Below are positions 1 through 12,281 of a stretch of 64,000 nucleotides of DNA, in pieces (position 1 is the first letter of the stretch; each line of letters starts with the position of its first letter). The notes under the pieces are model-generated. The model had not been told where the DNA came from. It made no database searches and was given only the letters and a program-made list of their open reading frames with translations. Both the position numbers and the translations under genes were made by a program. This DNA comes from Progne subis subis (taxonomy: Eukaryota > Chordata > Aves > Passeriformes > Hirundinidae): contig JAKJHU010000046.1 of the NCBI GenBank assembly GCA_022316685.1, positions 5,741,001 to 5,805,000 of the forward strand, given 5' to 3'.

Positions 1-3000
1 TTTGCCAACCTGCACCTAGAAAGTAAAACAGATGAAGACAATACCAGTTGAACAAATTCTGCACAGATCGAGCATTTGTGTAGCTCATTGCTTCCTGGGG
101 AATCAGTAAATAACATTATCAATCAAATGAAGTCTCGTCACCTAACAGGCAGAGTAAATTTTGGAACTGGTTAAGGTTGTTCCTGTCTCCAAGAAAATAT
201 TTCAAGTATTCCTATTTCCAGAAAAAAAAAAGTTCCAAAATGTTATATCCAAAATTTTAAAAGTATAAATTCATGAGTGTTATAAACCGTCCAGTAATTT
301 TAGAAGTGTAATTTCACGAGTGAGCCTTTTTTTAAAATAAAAGGCTGACAATGGCTAACAATATGATTCCCAAAATCATGAGAGATGAAAGGCTTTGACA
401 GACACTGTCTTTTTTCCTCGGTATGTGATTAGAAGAGTTATGAACTAGCATCACTTTGGACTCTTCTCAATTTTCATTTCCTCAAAAGGAGGCCTGAGTA
501 AAGTTGACCAAGAACCAGAAAGCTTTTGGAGGTAAAATTAGCATTGCAGGGTGGCATGGCATCAGGCAAAATAGAAGGCTGGGGAGAGAAAACATCCAAG
601 GGAAAGGGACCTATAAGTACAAAAATGTCAATATTCAACAGAGAGCAATTCTCCTTACTGCAAAGGCAGAGATAGTTAACTATCATGGGTTGGCAAAGTT
701 TTGTTTTCTAGTTATTGTTAAGACCATTACATTAACCTCAGCTAGTTTCTGCCGTAGTTATTTCCACAGATTTCCACAGTTATTTCTACTACCTTTTTAA
801 TGTTGCTTGAGGTCTAACCCAGGATTTCACGTGAAGAGGAAACTCCCACTTTGCCACAAGAAAAATTCTGCTCTCTCTGTCCTTAAAGACTGTTATTCCC
901 CTTTTGCATTACAAAGTTGGGAAAACCCCAGAAAACATTTCAGATCCTTGTATTTTTGAGTAAGCTTTTTACCCTCACCCTTCCAGATTCAGTTGTTAAT
1001 TTTGGTTCGTGGGAAACATTGCTGAAGTCTTCATCAGCACTTCCTTTTTCTTAAAGTGTAGGTTTAAACTTCAACTTGACATGCTGCAAGCCAAAACCAA
1101 GCTTCTACCTGGCGGAAGGGATTAGAGCCTACTCAAAATGAGGGGGGGGAACCCCCTCAGATTCCAGATGCAAAACCACTTCTATCAGCCAGGATGACAT
1201 GACTCAGATCAATGCAATACCTGCGGGCAGCGCGGAATGCTTTCAGAGTATTGCTCAAACAAAGTCAGCGCAGCTTGTTCCGACCAATCTCCAAAAGAGA
1301 TTTCTGGAATCAGTAGCACGATGCTTTAGCCAGCTGTCACTTGGTAAAAATGATAACAAAATTCTAAAGAGAAACTATATTTAAAAAAAATATATATATA
1401 TATATCCAACAGCTGGAGTTTTCATTTCCAGATACGCTATAGAATTTGTTCCCCCTCTGAGAAAGTACTAAGAGAGGCAGAAGCAAGAGAAGGGGAAAGG
1501 GAGTAGGGGAAAGGCACTGAAGGCACTGGAATCACCCTGTGCACGGAGGTTTTCTGCAAGTGGAGATGCAGAACAGGGAATGCTGAGCTGGACAAAGTGA
1601 GGGCTGGTAATTTTCAAAGACAAAAGTAATTTGAAATTCCTAAGGACATTCTTCACATTGATTTCATATCCACTTAATGCGGAATACCTTTCTTCTCACA
1701 AAGGATAACATAATTTGATAATTAATATCTCTATTCCCAAAATTTATATTGGCTTACATTATTATCATGCAATCTTGTGTCTTAAACCCATCTAAACTAG
1801 TAAAATTTAAAAAGAATTGATTGCACTAGGAGAAAAGATTTAAAATAATGATATAAGAAACAGTTTTTTGGTAAGAGATTATTAAAAACACAGAAAGTTA
1901 TACATCTGTGCAATTAAATGACATGATTTCTGTGCCTTCACTTAGAACTGCTGACATTCTGTGGGAAAGCTTCATTGTCTACAATTATCAGTAATAAAGT
2001 AATGTGGGCTCTGAAGCCAGCTACATCCTAGGATTCGCCCCATGCTTCCTACCACTCAATTTTCCATGTGATCAGTCTGCCACCACTGCCTCTCCTGCAG
2101 AAAGAGCTGCTGACTAAGAGCTGCTCTTCCTTTCCACAAGCAGGAGTCATGGCCCTGGAGTTCACCTTCCTGAGAAGAAGTGTGGTACTGATGAGCTCAT
2201 CATGAGGTCTCTTCTGCAGAACTGCTCAGCGGGATCTTGAATTGGCTCTTGATTTTGACAGCCTTTTCAGTGAAAAATAAGGGGCATGGTTCAAATTAAA
2301 AAAAAAACCTGCTTGTGAGCAGTAAATCCTTGTTGACTTTCTGAGTTAAACACTACAAGCACAAAAACAACAGAACCTCTGCCAGATTCTCCTTGAGGCA
2401 GCAGTATCTCCAGCTATCTCCAGGCTTACTACACTGTCCCACAAAATCCTTATTCATTTCCCGTGTCCCCAGAGCTCACCCCACACATAGACCCCCTGCC
2501 CCCCCGAACATCTCTCCTGTATCTTGCCTGGCTTTAAGCTGAGGAACAGAGGGCAGAGGCTGCAGTTAATGTTTGTGCAGGGCTGGCATGCTGCTTTCAC
2601 ACCGAGTGAACCAGGGTCACTTCCTCCTCTAAATGGGCAGTTAAATTGGTGCAAATACCTCTTGCCTCTGCTCAGCTAGGGATTTCCACAAAATATGAGA
2701 GCACTTAATATCTTGGGACCTCTCCTGCTCTGTCCAATTGTGCTGAGTTGTGTAACAAGCCCACAAGATACCGGAAGACTGACATAAGATGCAGTTGCAT
2801 AACTTGTTTCCTTCCGAAACTGGGAGAAAAACTACACTATCACTACCACACGAGTTTCAGCTGTCTTCTTCTCTGCCAGCAGTGTTTACCTGCAGGGAGA
2901 ACCCTTAAGTTTCTCCTGTGAGCATGCATGCCCATATCTCCCCATCACTGCTCCCTCATGGTCTTTTCTGCAGATGTTTGTCCTCTAACTACCAGCCATG

Positions 3001-6000
3001 ACTCTGGTTTGATGTCATCTCCAGCTTTCTTACACCACATCACACAGCACTTTATATGTCACAGTTATTTTTAGATATGTAAATACCAAAACAAAAAAAG
3101 CAGTGAGGAATTCACATATATATATGAAAATAATATTTATATGTATAAGTTTGCATAGAGAAATAAAATGGAGATATATGGGCATTATCATGAGCTGGAC
3201 AATCACCAGAAGTGCCACACATCCATTTCTAATAATCTTATCCTGGAATTCCCACTCAAGCAGAATGAAAATGCAGTTGTACCCTGAGAGCCACTGTCAA
3301 CGGTACTTGGACAGACACCAGCTACCTTTGTGTGACTTAAGTCCAAACTTGAATCCTGCTGTTTTTCTTATGCTGCTGTCTGGAATTTTTACCTTAAAAT
3401 GCAGAAAAGTACCTTAAGCATACAGTTGTAAGAGCATAATTATTAGAAATCTCTTACAACGGTAGATTTCACGTACATTGCCAGAAGTAAAACAAACTTC
3501 TAAATCCTGTCCCTTGCCACAGCCAGTTAGAACCTTAGTAGGTACTACACCTACATTAAATAATCAAGATTTGTAATAACAGCACTAGGAAATAATAATA
3601 ATAATTAAAAAAAAAAAAACCACCAAAAAAAAGCCCCATTACTTGTTTTGTTTAAGTATTAGTGCTTTGTATAAAACAGACACTTATCATCTTTTCAGGT
3701 ATCTGAAAGGACCACTTACTGCCAAGTAAAACTTAGATGTCTGTAATGAGAAAGTTCTGATTAAATTCTTCTAACAAGGAAGTAAATACAGCTTCCACAA
3801 AGTACACATTATAGATTTCTTCTGTCGTGGTTTAAAACTTCACTCTAGTTTCACTCTACCTTCTGAATGCAGAAGGTCCACACTATGACCTTAGCCTCTT
3901 GGGAGACAGTTTTTTTCCTCTATTTATATAACTCCTGGCACCTAGATTTTTGCCAGGGTTTCAAAATAATATTATAAATAAATAATAGTAATTGAATTAG
4001 TGCTAACTTCAAATATTAGGATCTAGCAGGATGGCTAGCTTCTAGAAACAGGACTGATGCTAGTACATAAGCACTAATTTATCCCACTACCCTATGATTA
4101 AGAGGGCTAAAAGAAAAGCAGCGAAGCAGTAAGCTGAAGTTCAATAGACAAAGGAAATAAAACAGAGAAACAGCTTGTTGTGTTGCTATGGCTGAGTGCA
4201 TGTGCCTTCCCACATTTTACATGTTCTGCTCCTTTGTTATCTATCCATAGCTTTCAGAGTTTAACAGTGCTCTTCTGCAAGCTGTGCCAAGTGCAGAGGG
4301 AAATTAAATTCCTTCTTCTGAAAAACGGTTCAATTACTCAAGATACAAATCTGAGTTACACAAAGGGAAAAAAGAAAAGTATACAGCATATTGGCTAAAC
4401 TATGCAATTAACTTCCAGAAAGAGCAGGGTGCAGAGCAGTAGGCGTAGAACCCAGGTTTAACAGGGTGGGAAGGGGGGTTAGTTAGGAGTATAGCATCAG
4501 GCTTTGCAAGAAGGCAAATAAAATAGTATTTTATTTAGAAGTATCAGTCATGGTACTTCCAAAAGAGTGCTGCTACATAGACTTGTTACCCACTAGCCAG
4601 TTGCAAGGGCCAAGCTGGTGATTTTGCTGCAGCTTTCTGGTTTAGGAAATAGGCCAGCTCCATAATGTGGAGATGTCATAAACTGGAAAAACAATTCTCC
4701 ACAGGTGAGTCAGAAGAAACAACAGACAAGCTCAATCAATGACAAGCCATGGCTATGGGAACAGAGAAAAGACACTGGAAACAATCAAACCCACACAACA
4801 AATAATTACATAACCTTTTCCTTTCCTCACCGCAAGAGTACCAAAGCTAATAAGCCGTTATTCACTTTCCTGAGGCTCTAACTTTGGGTTAGGCCTGATC
4901 GCACCAGAATTGTTGTTGACAAGAAAATCTGACACCCTCAAGGGCTACGTCCTGCCCCTCTATGTCAGCATGACCCCGCCGGCCCAAGCATCCCAGAGCC
5001 CCTTCCTCCCCAGAGCACCCAGCCCTGGACTCACACCAGCCAGGGGACCACAGCAGCTCTGAGCTTCCCCAGCGCCACAGCAGCAAAGTCCAGCGTGAGT
5101 TCAGGTCGCTTCAGTGAGCACAGGGAGCCAAACCAAGACCTCCCTGGACTAGAGGACAGAAAAATCCCTCCTCCTCTGAGCTGAGCTGAGCTGGGCTCAA
5201 ACAGGCTCTAGAGAGGCAGGTGGGGCAGTAACTGAGGCTCTCTCACCCCCAGGGGGAAGGACTTTGAAAGCAAACACCTGAAATGGAATCCAGCCTGCCT
5301 GGAGCTGAATAGAAGAGGGAAAGGGTCAGACTAAGTGCTTGGCCTCTCAGACAGAGTTTCCGGGACAGGTTTTGAGGGATAAGCCTCCATTTGCAGTGGG
5401 ATTTGTGCATGCAGTGTATTCTGGATTGTCAAGTGATGCAGGGACCTGGGAGCGATCATCCGACTGCCCAAGGGATAAAACATGGCAAACCTGGCAAAGC
5501 AGCTGGCAGGACTCAGCCCGTTTCCTTAGAGAACGAGGGGAGGCTGTCAGCAGCTGCTCAGAAGTATTTTGGCATTACCAGGAAGGGAGAGCACCAGCAG
5601 AGACTTTTAGGAAAAAAAGAGAGGGGAAGGCAGCTGGTGGGCATTTGCTTTTTCTGTAAGCTCAACTGAGAAGGACACTTCTGATCTTACAGGTTTTGTA
5701 AATTGCAAGCGTCAGGGGAGCTGCTGGTGCAGTTTTAAATCATTCCATTCCCCAAGTTCGTTTGTCTAGAGAGCCTGACAAATTCCACTGCCTCAGCTAT
5801 TTAGACTTGTTCCGGAAGTTTGGTAAATAAATCCCTTAAAGGGGCTGTGAAACTACCCATGTGTGTTGTTTCTTAGGGGTGTAATTTTTCACAGCTGCTG
5901 TGAATGGCTGAAAAGGTGTGTAAACAGACACCAACAAAGTTTCTAGCAGTGCTTTTTTATATTCTTTTGATAAAGAGGGTGCATCTTGCTCCCCTTAAAA

Positions 6001-9000
6001 TCAGTTTTTCTGTAGCTCATCCTAGATTTTGGACAACTTAATCCCCTGAATTGTTTGCTGCTTAGTTCTGAGGGAAAATAAAAATATGTGCCATCTAAAT
6101 TCTCCTTGGAAGTACAGGTAGCCCATCCTTTCCCATCCCTTTAAATCACGTATCTCTAGTATTGAAGTGTTTCTCAATAGACTAAAACAAAAGTAGTCAT
6201 GTTTCTGCCTGCCTGACCTACTAATCATGCCCTTTGGATTGGTGACTTTTTGTTTTCCACAGGTAAAACCTGCTGTCTCAGATCTCAGCATGGAAGAGAC
6301 ACTCCAGTTCGTGTGCCTGAAGATCTTTTTGACTTAGTCTTATGCTTGGTGACACAAAAATGTATTTGCATTTATGCTGACCAAAGGTGGAGCTCCCTCT
6401 TGCAGGTCACTGTTCTGCTGCTGTGGGAATTTCCAGAAAGAAAGAGGTAAGAGTAAGGAAAGGCTGTGTGTGGATGTGGAGTCTGAACCATCCCAGCAGT
6501 AAGAAGCTGAGGGCTGAAGCCATCTGGGCTCTGGTGGGAAGGATGTATCAGCGCAACACCCCGTTCGTACCTGACAGCGCTGCGCGCTGCACCAGGGGAC
6601 AGAAATGAAAGTGCCTTCCCATCCTCCTTTCTCTTCTTCTCCTGCGCACTCCTATAGCCTTGAACACAGCAATCATTCCAGATTGGGAGACAAAGGTGAT
6701 TGGTAAACTTTTAAAATCTTCTCTTTGAGAAGAAAACAGTTTGAAAAGATGGATTAAAAACTCAGCATCATTTTCCACAACTAAAAGGCTCTTTGCATTG
6801 GTTCTGTTCCCTTTAAAGCCTGGAATGCTTATGATGGTTAGTTTAGGGGAGAGTATGGGACTTTTTTTCAGTAAACTTCAAATTTCCCTAAATTAGAAAC
6901 ACATTCAAGTTTGGAAAACAATTGTCTGGCAGTTGCTTTTACAAGAAAACCATGCCGCGAGCGCAGCTCCAGACTGTGCTGCAAAGACCTTTCAGGTTGG
7001 ATTGTACCGAGCAATGCGGGACCGACATCAGAAGTCAGGGCTTTGGCGTGGTTTACATGTAAATGTGATGGTGGGTTCACACTGCAGTCGGTCTCTCCCC
7101 CAAGGAAATCTGTGAATCAATCCAGTAGGGGGATTCGTATTTTCAGAGTCCAAGACAGATTACTTTTTCAGGTACAGACCCATTACTAGTTCAAAAAGAG
7201 TCGCACGGATTTAGGCAGGTGGAAGCTTAATACTTGTACATGAAAGCAAGAATAAGTGAATCTGAAGTGACTGCTGAGGCCACTAAGATAAAGCCACATC
7301 AGAGTGATTAATTTCTTCCAATGATACTGAGAGGCAACAGATGACAATTAAGTGTTCTGTCATCACAAATTGCCTCAAAACTATTTTAGAGATAGCATCA
7401 CCCTAAAGAGATGCTACTTTTTCATTCAACCCAGATAACACACTAGATTAACCAAGTCACTAAATCCATTATTGGTACAGTTTTTCATAGTAATAAATCA
7501 TTAAAAAAACCATAAGGAATCATAGTTATAGACCAGAACTCTGTAGGTTTCCCCCTGTAAAGTGCTTGTGCTTGATCAACATGAGGGAGGACCAAGCCTT
7601 TTCCAGCACTGAGTATTGACTCAGCATGGCTCTAAGCATCACAGGCCCACTTCAAAGCACAGGAGGAGTCCACTTTGCAGCAGCACTGAAAACACACCCA
7701 CTAAGTAGAAACCTGTCCCTTTGCAGTGTTATAATCTTATCTCAATATTGCCAAACTGGGTATCATTTGAAAGACTCAGGCTAAATTTCAAGAGAAGTAT
7801 AGGACTAATTTGCCAGTGAGAATTTGGGAACACCTGCAATTCACAAGAGCAGACAAGGATTTCAATATTTAATGTGTGCCTAAGGATTAAGATAGAGAAA
7901 TTCATAAAATCTTATTTCTTTGAGCTTTATTAGATTTTGAAGATATAAAGTGGATGACAGCAGCACCAAAAAAAAATTCACTGTATAGCTTTGGAGGTCT
8001 CTGCAAACATCCTCTATTTACTCACAAATGACCACAGTTTAGCTTTTCAGCAGATTTGATAGGAAGTCTGTATGGAACACCACATCACGTTATAAAGAGG
8101 AAGGAAGCTAGGAGAATTTTGGAACAGAAGAGAGAAAGTTTGGTTTAGTTTTCTTACATAAGTGAGCATCATGCCTTTCCTTTTGTCTGGTAAACATTTG
8201 TGGTAAAGACGACGGGGAAATGCAATATAGGAAGTAACATCTATAAAGCCTTGTTTTAAAATCTCACCACTATCAATACACAGAACGTCGTGTCCTTTCA
8301 TGCTCAGTGGCACAGTATATGCTGAGCTTTCAATGAAAACAGAAAAAACCCCAACATTTATTTGCTTTATCTCCAGTACATGTTTTCACTGAATTGCAAA
8401 GGCCTGCAGTTATGTGTTTGTTTGGGTCCTCTGCTCATGATTTTTTCTCACATGCACAACTAAACTTAGACTCAAATAAACTGCAACAGAAAACACTTCA
8501 AAGTATACACAACACACAGATGGATTGAAGAGTTTAGAACCGAAGTTACCTTCGAAAATATTGAAGAAATAAGGAAAAGGTATACTAGGATTATGTCATG
8601 AGGATGAAATACAAACCATTCCAGACATGTATTAGCCAAATATTCATTTAACAACTTTTTTTTTTTTTTTTTAAATTTATTTTTTTCTTTTGGAGTATTC
8701 CAGGTTCTTGCAATAATAAGCCTTTCAACTGAGGTTGCAAGTCTGATTGGTGAGGTTCCAGCTCTGATTGACTACAGATTAGGTGCAGATGTAACCTGTG
8801 GGAAATTCCATATTTGTGGAAACACATTCCTGGTTTGTGTCTGGAGTGACGCAGATGTTGAGGATGTGGGGAGCAGACAGGACCATGGCAGCACATTGCC
8901 TCCTTTCATCACCAGTCTGACCATCCTCAGTAGCTGTCAGGCTACATTGCCAATGCCAAATCAGACAATCATCTCACTTGACTTGACAACAACAAGCATA

Positions 9001-10470
9001 GCTTTGCCTGCAGTCAGACTAGTACTCTCTCTACAGGTAAAGAACTGTATCAACTCTTAAGCTTCATAGAAAAAGCAGAATAAGCCCCATGAGTTTAGTT
9101 GCAGCCTTTCTTGTGGGTTTTGCTCATAGGCTTCCTACAGCAACATGTGCAAGTACCAGTTAGCCTTACCCTCACTTACTCAGAGAGCCAAGAGTACATG
9201 AAACAGATTGTTAAAGTGTACAGTTACAAAATAAGGTATAACTCACTGAAACCACAGATTATCCTTGCCAGATGCTCACAAGTTGCCAAGCTGAATTAAG
9301 TGGGATTTCTAGAACAGAAAGGATAACTTTGGGACATCTCAAAATGGCTAAACAGCTCAAAGAAATCAGAAAATGTTTTTTTTGCCTCCTGCATTCAGCA
9401 GAAAAGAAAGAATACTCCCCTCTCTTTCTAGAACACATCAAAATGCCTAGGATTACAACCATCAGAAAGACTGGGGAAGCTTCCTCATAGTTTAAGAGAT
9501 GAATGGCAGATTCCAGTATAATTTTAAGCCTCAGTTTTTGCTCTCTGTATGCATCATGCTCTTAACAGGAAAAGAAGGGCTGCTCTTCTGTGATATCCAG
9601 AAGTAGAGTATTTAAGTACTAAGATTGTAGCATTTCATATTGTTTATGAAGATGTTGATGAAAACTATTTCCTCTTATCAAAAAGACACAGTGTCTACAA
9701 GTGCTGTTCCCTTTATAAATTCAAGTTGCCTGGAAATCGTAAGGGTTCTCTCTTCTACTGGACAAACAGCCTCTGTAAGGTCACACAACCCTCTAGACAT
9801 GACACAGGGACATTTTTGGATGATGATATTTAAGTGTTCTTTCCACACTTTCTACATTATTTGTACTTTCTTGGTTTCCATAATTATCCTGGGAAGTTTA
9901 TTAGTAATACAGGACAGATGATTACAAGCATTAAAATATTTTGTAGTGGACATTAGTAATCTGTGTGGATTTCTGATGAATGAGACATCAAACACTTGCT
10001 TATCTCTTCATGCCTAATTTTTTGTCTGACTTCCTTGAGATACATTTTGATCTTCTGTATGTAACAGTTCTTCTAGCAACCCACAGCCATTATGTTCTGT
10101 TTTAGGATCATGAAAGGATTGATTCAATTGTCTTGAAATCTGCTTGAAAGAGCCATCTACTTTCTAGAAACCCTGTTTATATTGCTTAACAGGATTTTGC
10201 ATACAAGTAACAACTAATTGATATGATTGTGAAGGACCAATGCTCCCGTTTAAGGGGCTGCTTAGTAAAAATGATTCAAGCGTCTCAAAAATATAGCAAT
10301 AAAATTTCATTATGAGTTTTTAAACCGCATTCTTCAATATTATGCTTCTACAAAATTGAAATCTATTTCAAAATAATATATGACTCCGGGGAAAAAGTAA
10401 ATTATTCACTTTTGAAATAATATTAAAATACTCTAATAATAAAAGTCTGCAACTCTGAAATGAAAATGGA
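1..10470. other. Intergenic, no recognised gene
   Basis: This is AT-rich DNA with scattered short open frames that lack splice context, homology I can recognise, or a sustained reading frame. It holds simple sequence such as AT repeats near 1386 and 3115, A-runs near 3605 and a T-run at 8655-8672. A CpG-denser pocket at about 6945-7140 and a short minus-strand frame at about 8050-8300 are noted under findings. In other vertebrates the FAS/ACTA2 side of the locus lies in this direction, but no FAS exon was recognised. Confidence 0.6.
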
Positions 10471-10760
10471 TGTCAGTCTCTCTTCCCAGGTAACAAGGGA
10501 AAAGACAAGAGGAAATGGCCTCAAGTTGTGGCAGGACAGGTTTAAATTGGATATTAAGAAAAAGATCTTCACTGAGGGATGCCAAGCACAGGAACAGGCT
10601 GCCCAGGGAAGTGTCTGACTCACCATCCCTGGAGGCATTTAAAAGATGTGTAAATGTGGCACTCAGGGACAGGGCTTAGTGGTGGACTTGGCAGGGTTAG
10701 GGTCATGGTTGGACTCTATCTTAGAGGTCTTTTCCAACCTAAACAATTATATGATTGTAT
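10471..10760 (+). mobile_element. CR1 LINE, 3' end fragment
   Basis: The stretch reads like the 3' end of an avian CR1 element. It has the 'ggaacaggctgcccaggga' stretch, then a 'ccctggaggcatttaaaag' stretch, then the terminal 'aggtcttttccaacctaaa' followed by a degenerate short terminal repeat around 'tatgattgtat'. It is truncated at the 5' end, as nearly all CR1 copies are, and encodes nothing intact. It lies just beyond the likely poly(A) site of CH25H, in the antisense direction to that gene. Confidence 0.9.
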
Positions 10761-10865
10761 AATTCAAATAAATTACGCCTATGCACAAGGAACCATACCT
10801 GTTCCTAATATGAACAGAGGAATTAATGAAATGAAACATGATACGATCTTAAAAGAATGAACTTA

Positions 10866-10871
10866 TTTATT
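10866..10871 (-). terminator. CH25H: Candidate CH25H poly(A) signal (AATAAA)
   Basis: The plus-strand sequence TTTATT gives AATAAA on the coding strand, about 530 nt beyond the CH25H stop codon. No cleavage site can be proven from sequence alone. Confidence 0.5.
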
Positions 10872-11402
10872 CTCTATTAAAAAGAGACAGTACATCAAGG
10901 TAAAAAATATAAATAACAAAATCATTTAACAGTTAACCACCCACCCTGACTTGGCAGCAATATTTTGCAAAATCATTGTGCAATAATTTTCTCTGGCAGA
11001 TTAAACTCCACAAAATCCATGATGCATATCTTTTCTGTTTACATCATAAATCATCCTACAATAGTAAGATAATGTTCTGGCATACGTATAAAACATCATA
11101 CGGCAACATGATACATGCTTTATGAAAGCTGGAAAGAAGGAAAGGAGAGAGAATGTCTCCTAGTGCTTCCCTTAAACCTTTGACTCAAATTTAAGCAACA
11201 CATATTCACTTTCCCATTTGCAGTCCCTTAACAAAGACAGTTCCAAGTACACACACAAATACACATATATTAAGAGGATTTGTTATAAATAGCTATTACT
11301 TTTATAGGCAGCTTCAAATATACAATCTTCTGTATGTCTTTAAAAAAATAATGTCCCAGTTTAGTCTAAAAAAAATAAGAGTTCAACCACAAGTAAATAG
11401 TC

Positions 11403-12227
11403 TTAATTAGAATGTGACTCCGTGAACGTCCCGAAGAGCTTGTCCCAGTGTGTGAAGTAAGGAGCATAGTTCGATTTGAATTTCAGGTGGTGGAGATCAT
11501 GATGCGGAGCTCCTCCGTACAATCCAAAAGGCACAAGCCGGTGAGTTGACCAGGGGAGGTCATATCCAGAATGGTCCTCCACTGACAAACCAATGTTCAC
11601 AAGGAAGAAGATCATTTCTGTCAAAGGATGGCATCCGAGGAGTAGCGGGTTTATAGCAGCAAAAAATCCCAGTGAGAGCAACTCCCACACGCTGGAATAC
11701 TGTGTAGTAAGGGCGAACGTCGACACGTGCTTGTGATGCACCTTGTGGAAGGTCTTGTAGAGCCAAGGCACCTTGTGATGAAGCAAATGCCACAGGAAGT
11801 ACTCAAAGTCAAACAGCAGCAGACAAACTGCTACTTGCAGCAGGACTTCAGGCAGCTCTGGAGCTATCACTGGTAGATTCATGGGTCTCCAGTACCAGTG
11901 CAGAAATGTCACCGGGAAGATCAAAACCACGTGGTGATATACACTTTGAATAATGCAAGGCACCATCATTCCAAGACCTGGGTAGTTCTGTGGCTGGATT
12001 TTGTATTTTCTCAAGTCTGGTAGTCTAATGCTTAAAAAGTCCAGTGCAATATATGGAAGACAGAAAGCCATGTATGCTGTAAAAGAAAACAGCACTGGAA
12101 AAAATGGTGACTTGATCAATGGCTCCTGAGCGGTGACAAAGTCCCAAAGAGACTGCAGGTACAACCTGTCCCACTGTCCCTCCATCGGAGAGCCGAGCAG
12201 CACTCGGTGTGGCAGGCTGCAGTTCAT
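11403..12227 (-). CDS. CH25H: Cholesterol 25-hydroxylase
   Basis: The gene encodes a 274-residue di-iron membrane hydroxylase that adds an oxygen at C25 of cholesterol in the endoplasmic reticulum. The product, 25-hydroxycholesterol, represses SREBP processing and is antiviral; CH25H is an interferon-stimulated gene in vertebrates. Visible features are the three histidine boxes of the fatty-acid hydroxylase/sterol desaturase family: HLLHH (about 147-151), HKVHH (161-165) and HHDLHH (242-247). Hydrophobic membrane stretches lie at about 40-62, 87-113, 129-149 and 188-214. The signature run VEDHSGY precedes the last box. The coding region is a single exon, as in mammals, and the length matches the human protein (272). 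The open frame continues 18 codons upstream, but that extension has no ATG (it would start at TTG), so the ATG at 12225-12227, with A at -3, is chosen. No damage is seen. Confidence 0.97.
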   Translation of the reverse strand: MNCSLPHRVLLGSPMEGQWDRLYLQSLWDFVTAQEPLIKSPFFPVLFSFTAYMAFCLPYIALDFLSIRLPDLRKYKIQPQNYPGLGMMVPCIIQSVYHHVVLIFPVTFLHWYWRPMNLPVIAPELPEVLLQVAVCLLLFDFEYFLWHLLHHKVPWLYKTFHKVHHKHVSTFALTTQYSSVWELLSLGFFAAINPLLLGCHPLTEMIFFLVNIGLSVEDHSGYDLPWSTHRLVPFGLYGGAPHHDLHHLKFKSNYAPYFTHWDKLFGTFTESHSN

Positions 12228-12262
12228 GCTGCTTGCAGTCTGAGGCAGCTGGAAATCCTGCA

Positions 12263-12270
12263 CGCTTTTA
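12263..12270 (-). promoter_or_regulatory. CH25H: TATA-like element upstream of CH25H
   Basis: The coding strand reads CATAAAAG about 36-43 nt before the CH25H start codon. If used, it would give a very short 5' leader. An acceptor-like AG at 12240-12241 (preceded by 'tttccagctgcct') lies in the same interval, so a spliced leader from further upstream is the alternative. Confidence 0.4.
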
Positions 12271-12281
12271 TGCAGCCTCAA

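Noticed and set aside
12228..12281. 18-codon N-terminal extension of CH25H
   Set aside because: It would begin at TTG, not ATG, and the ATG at 12225-12227 gives the length of other CH25H proteins.
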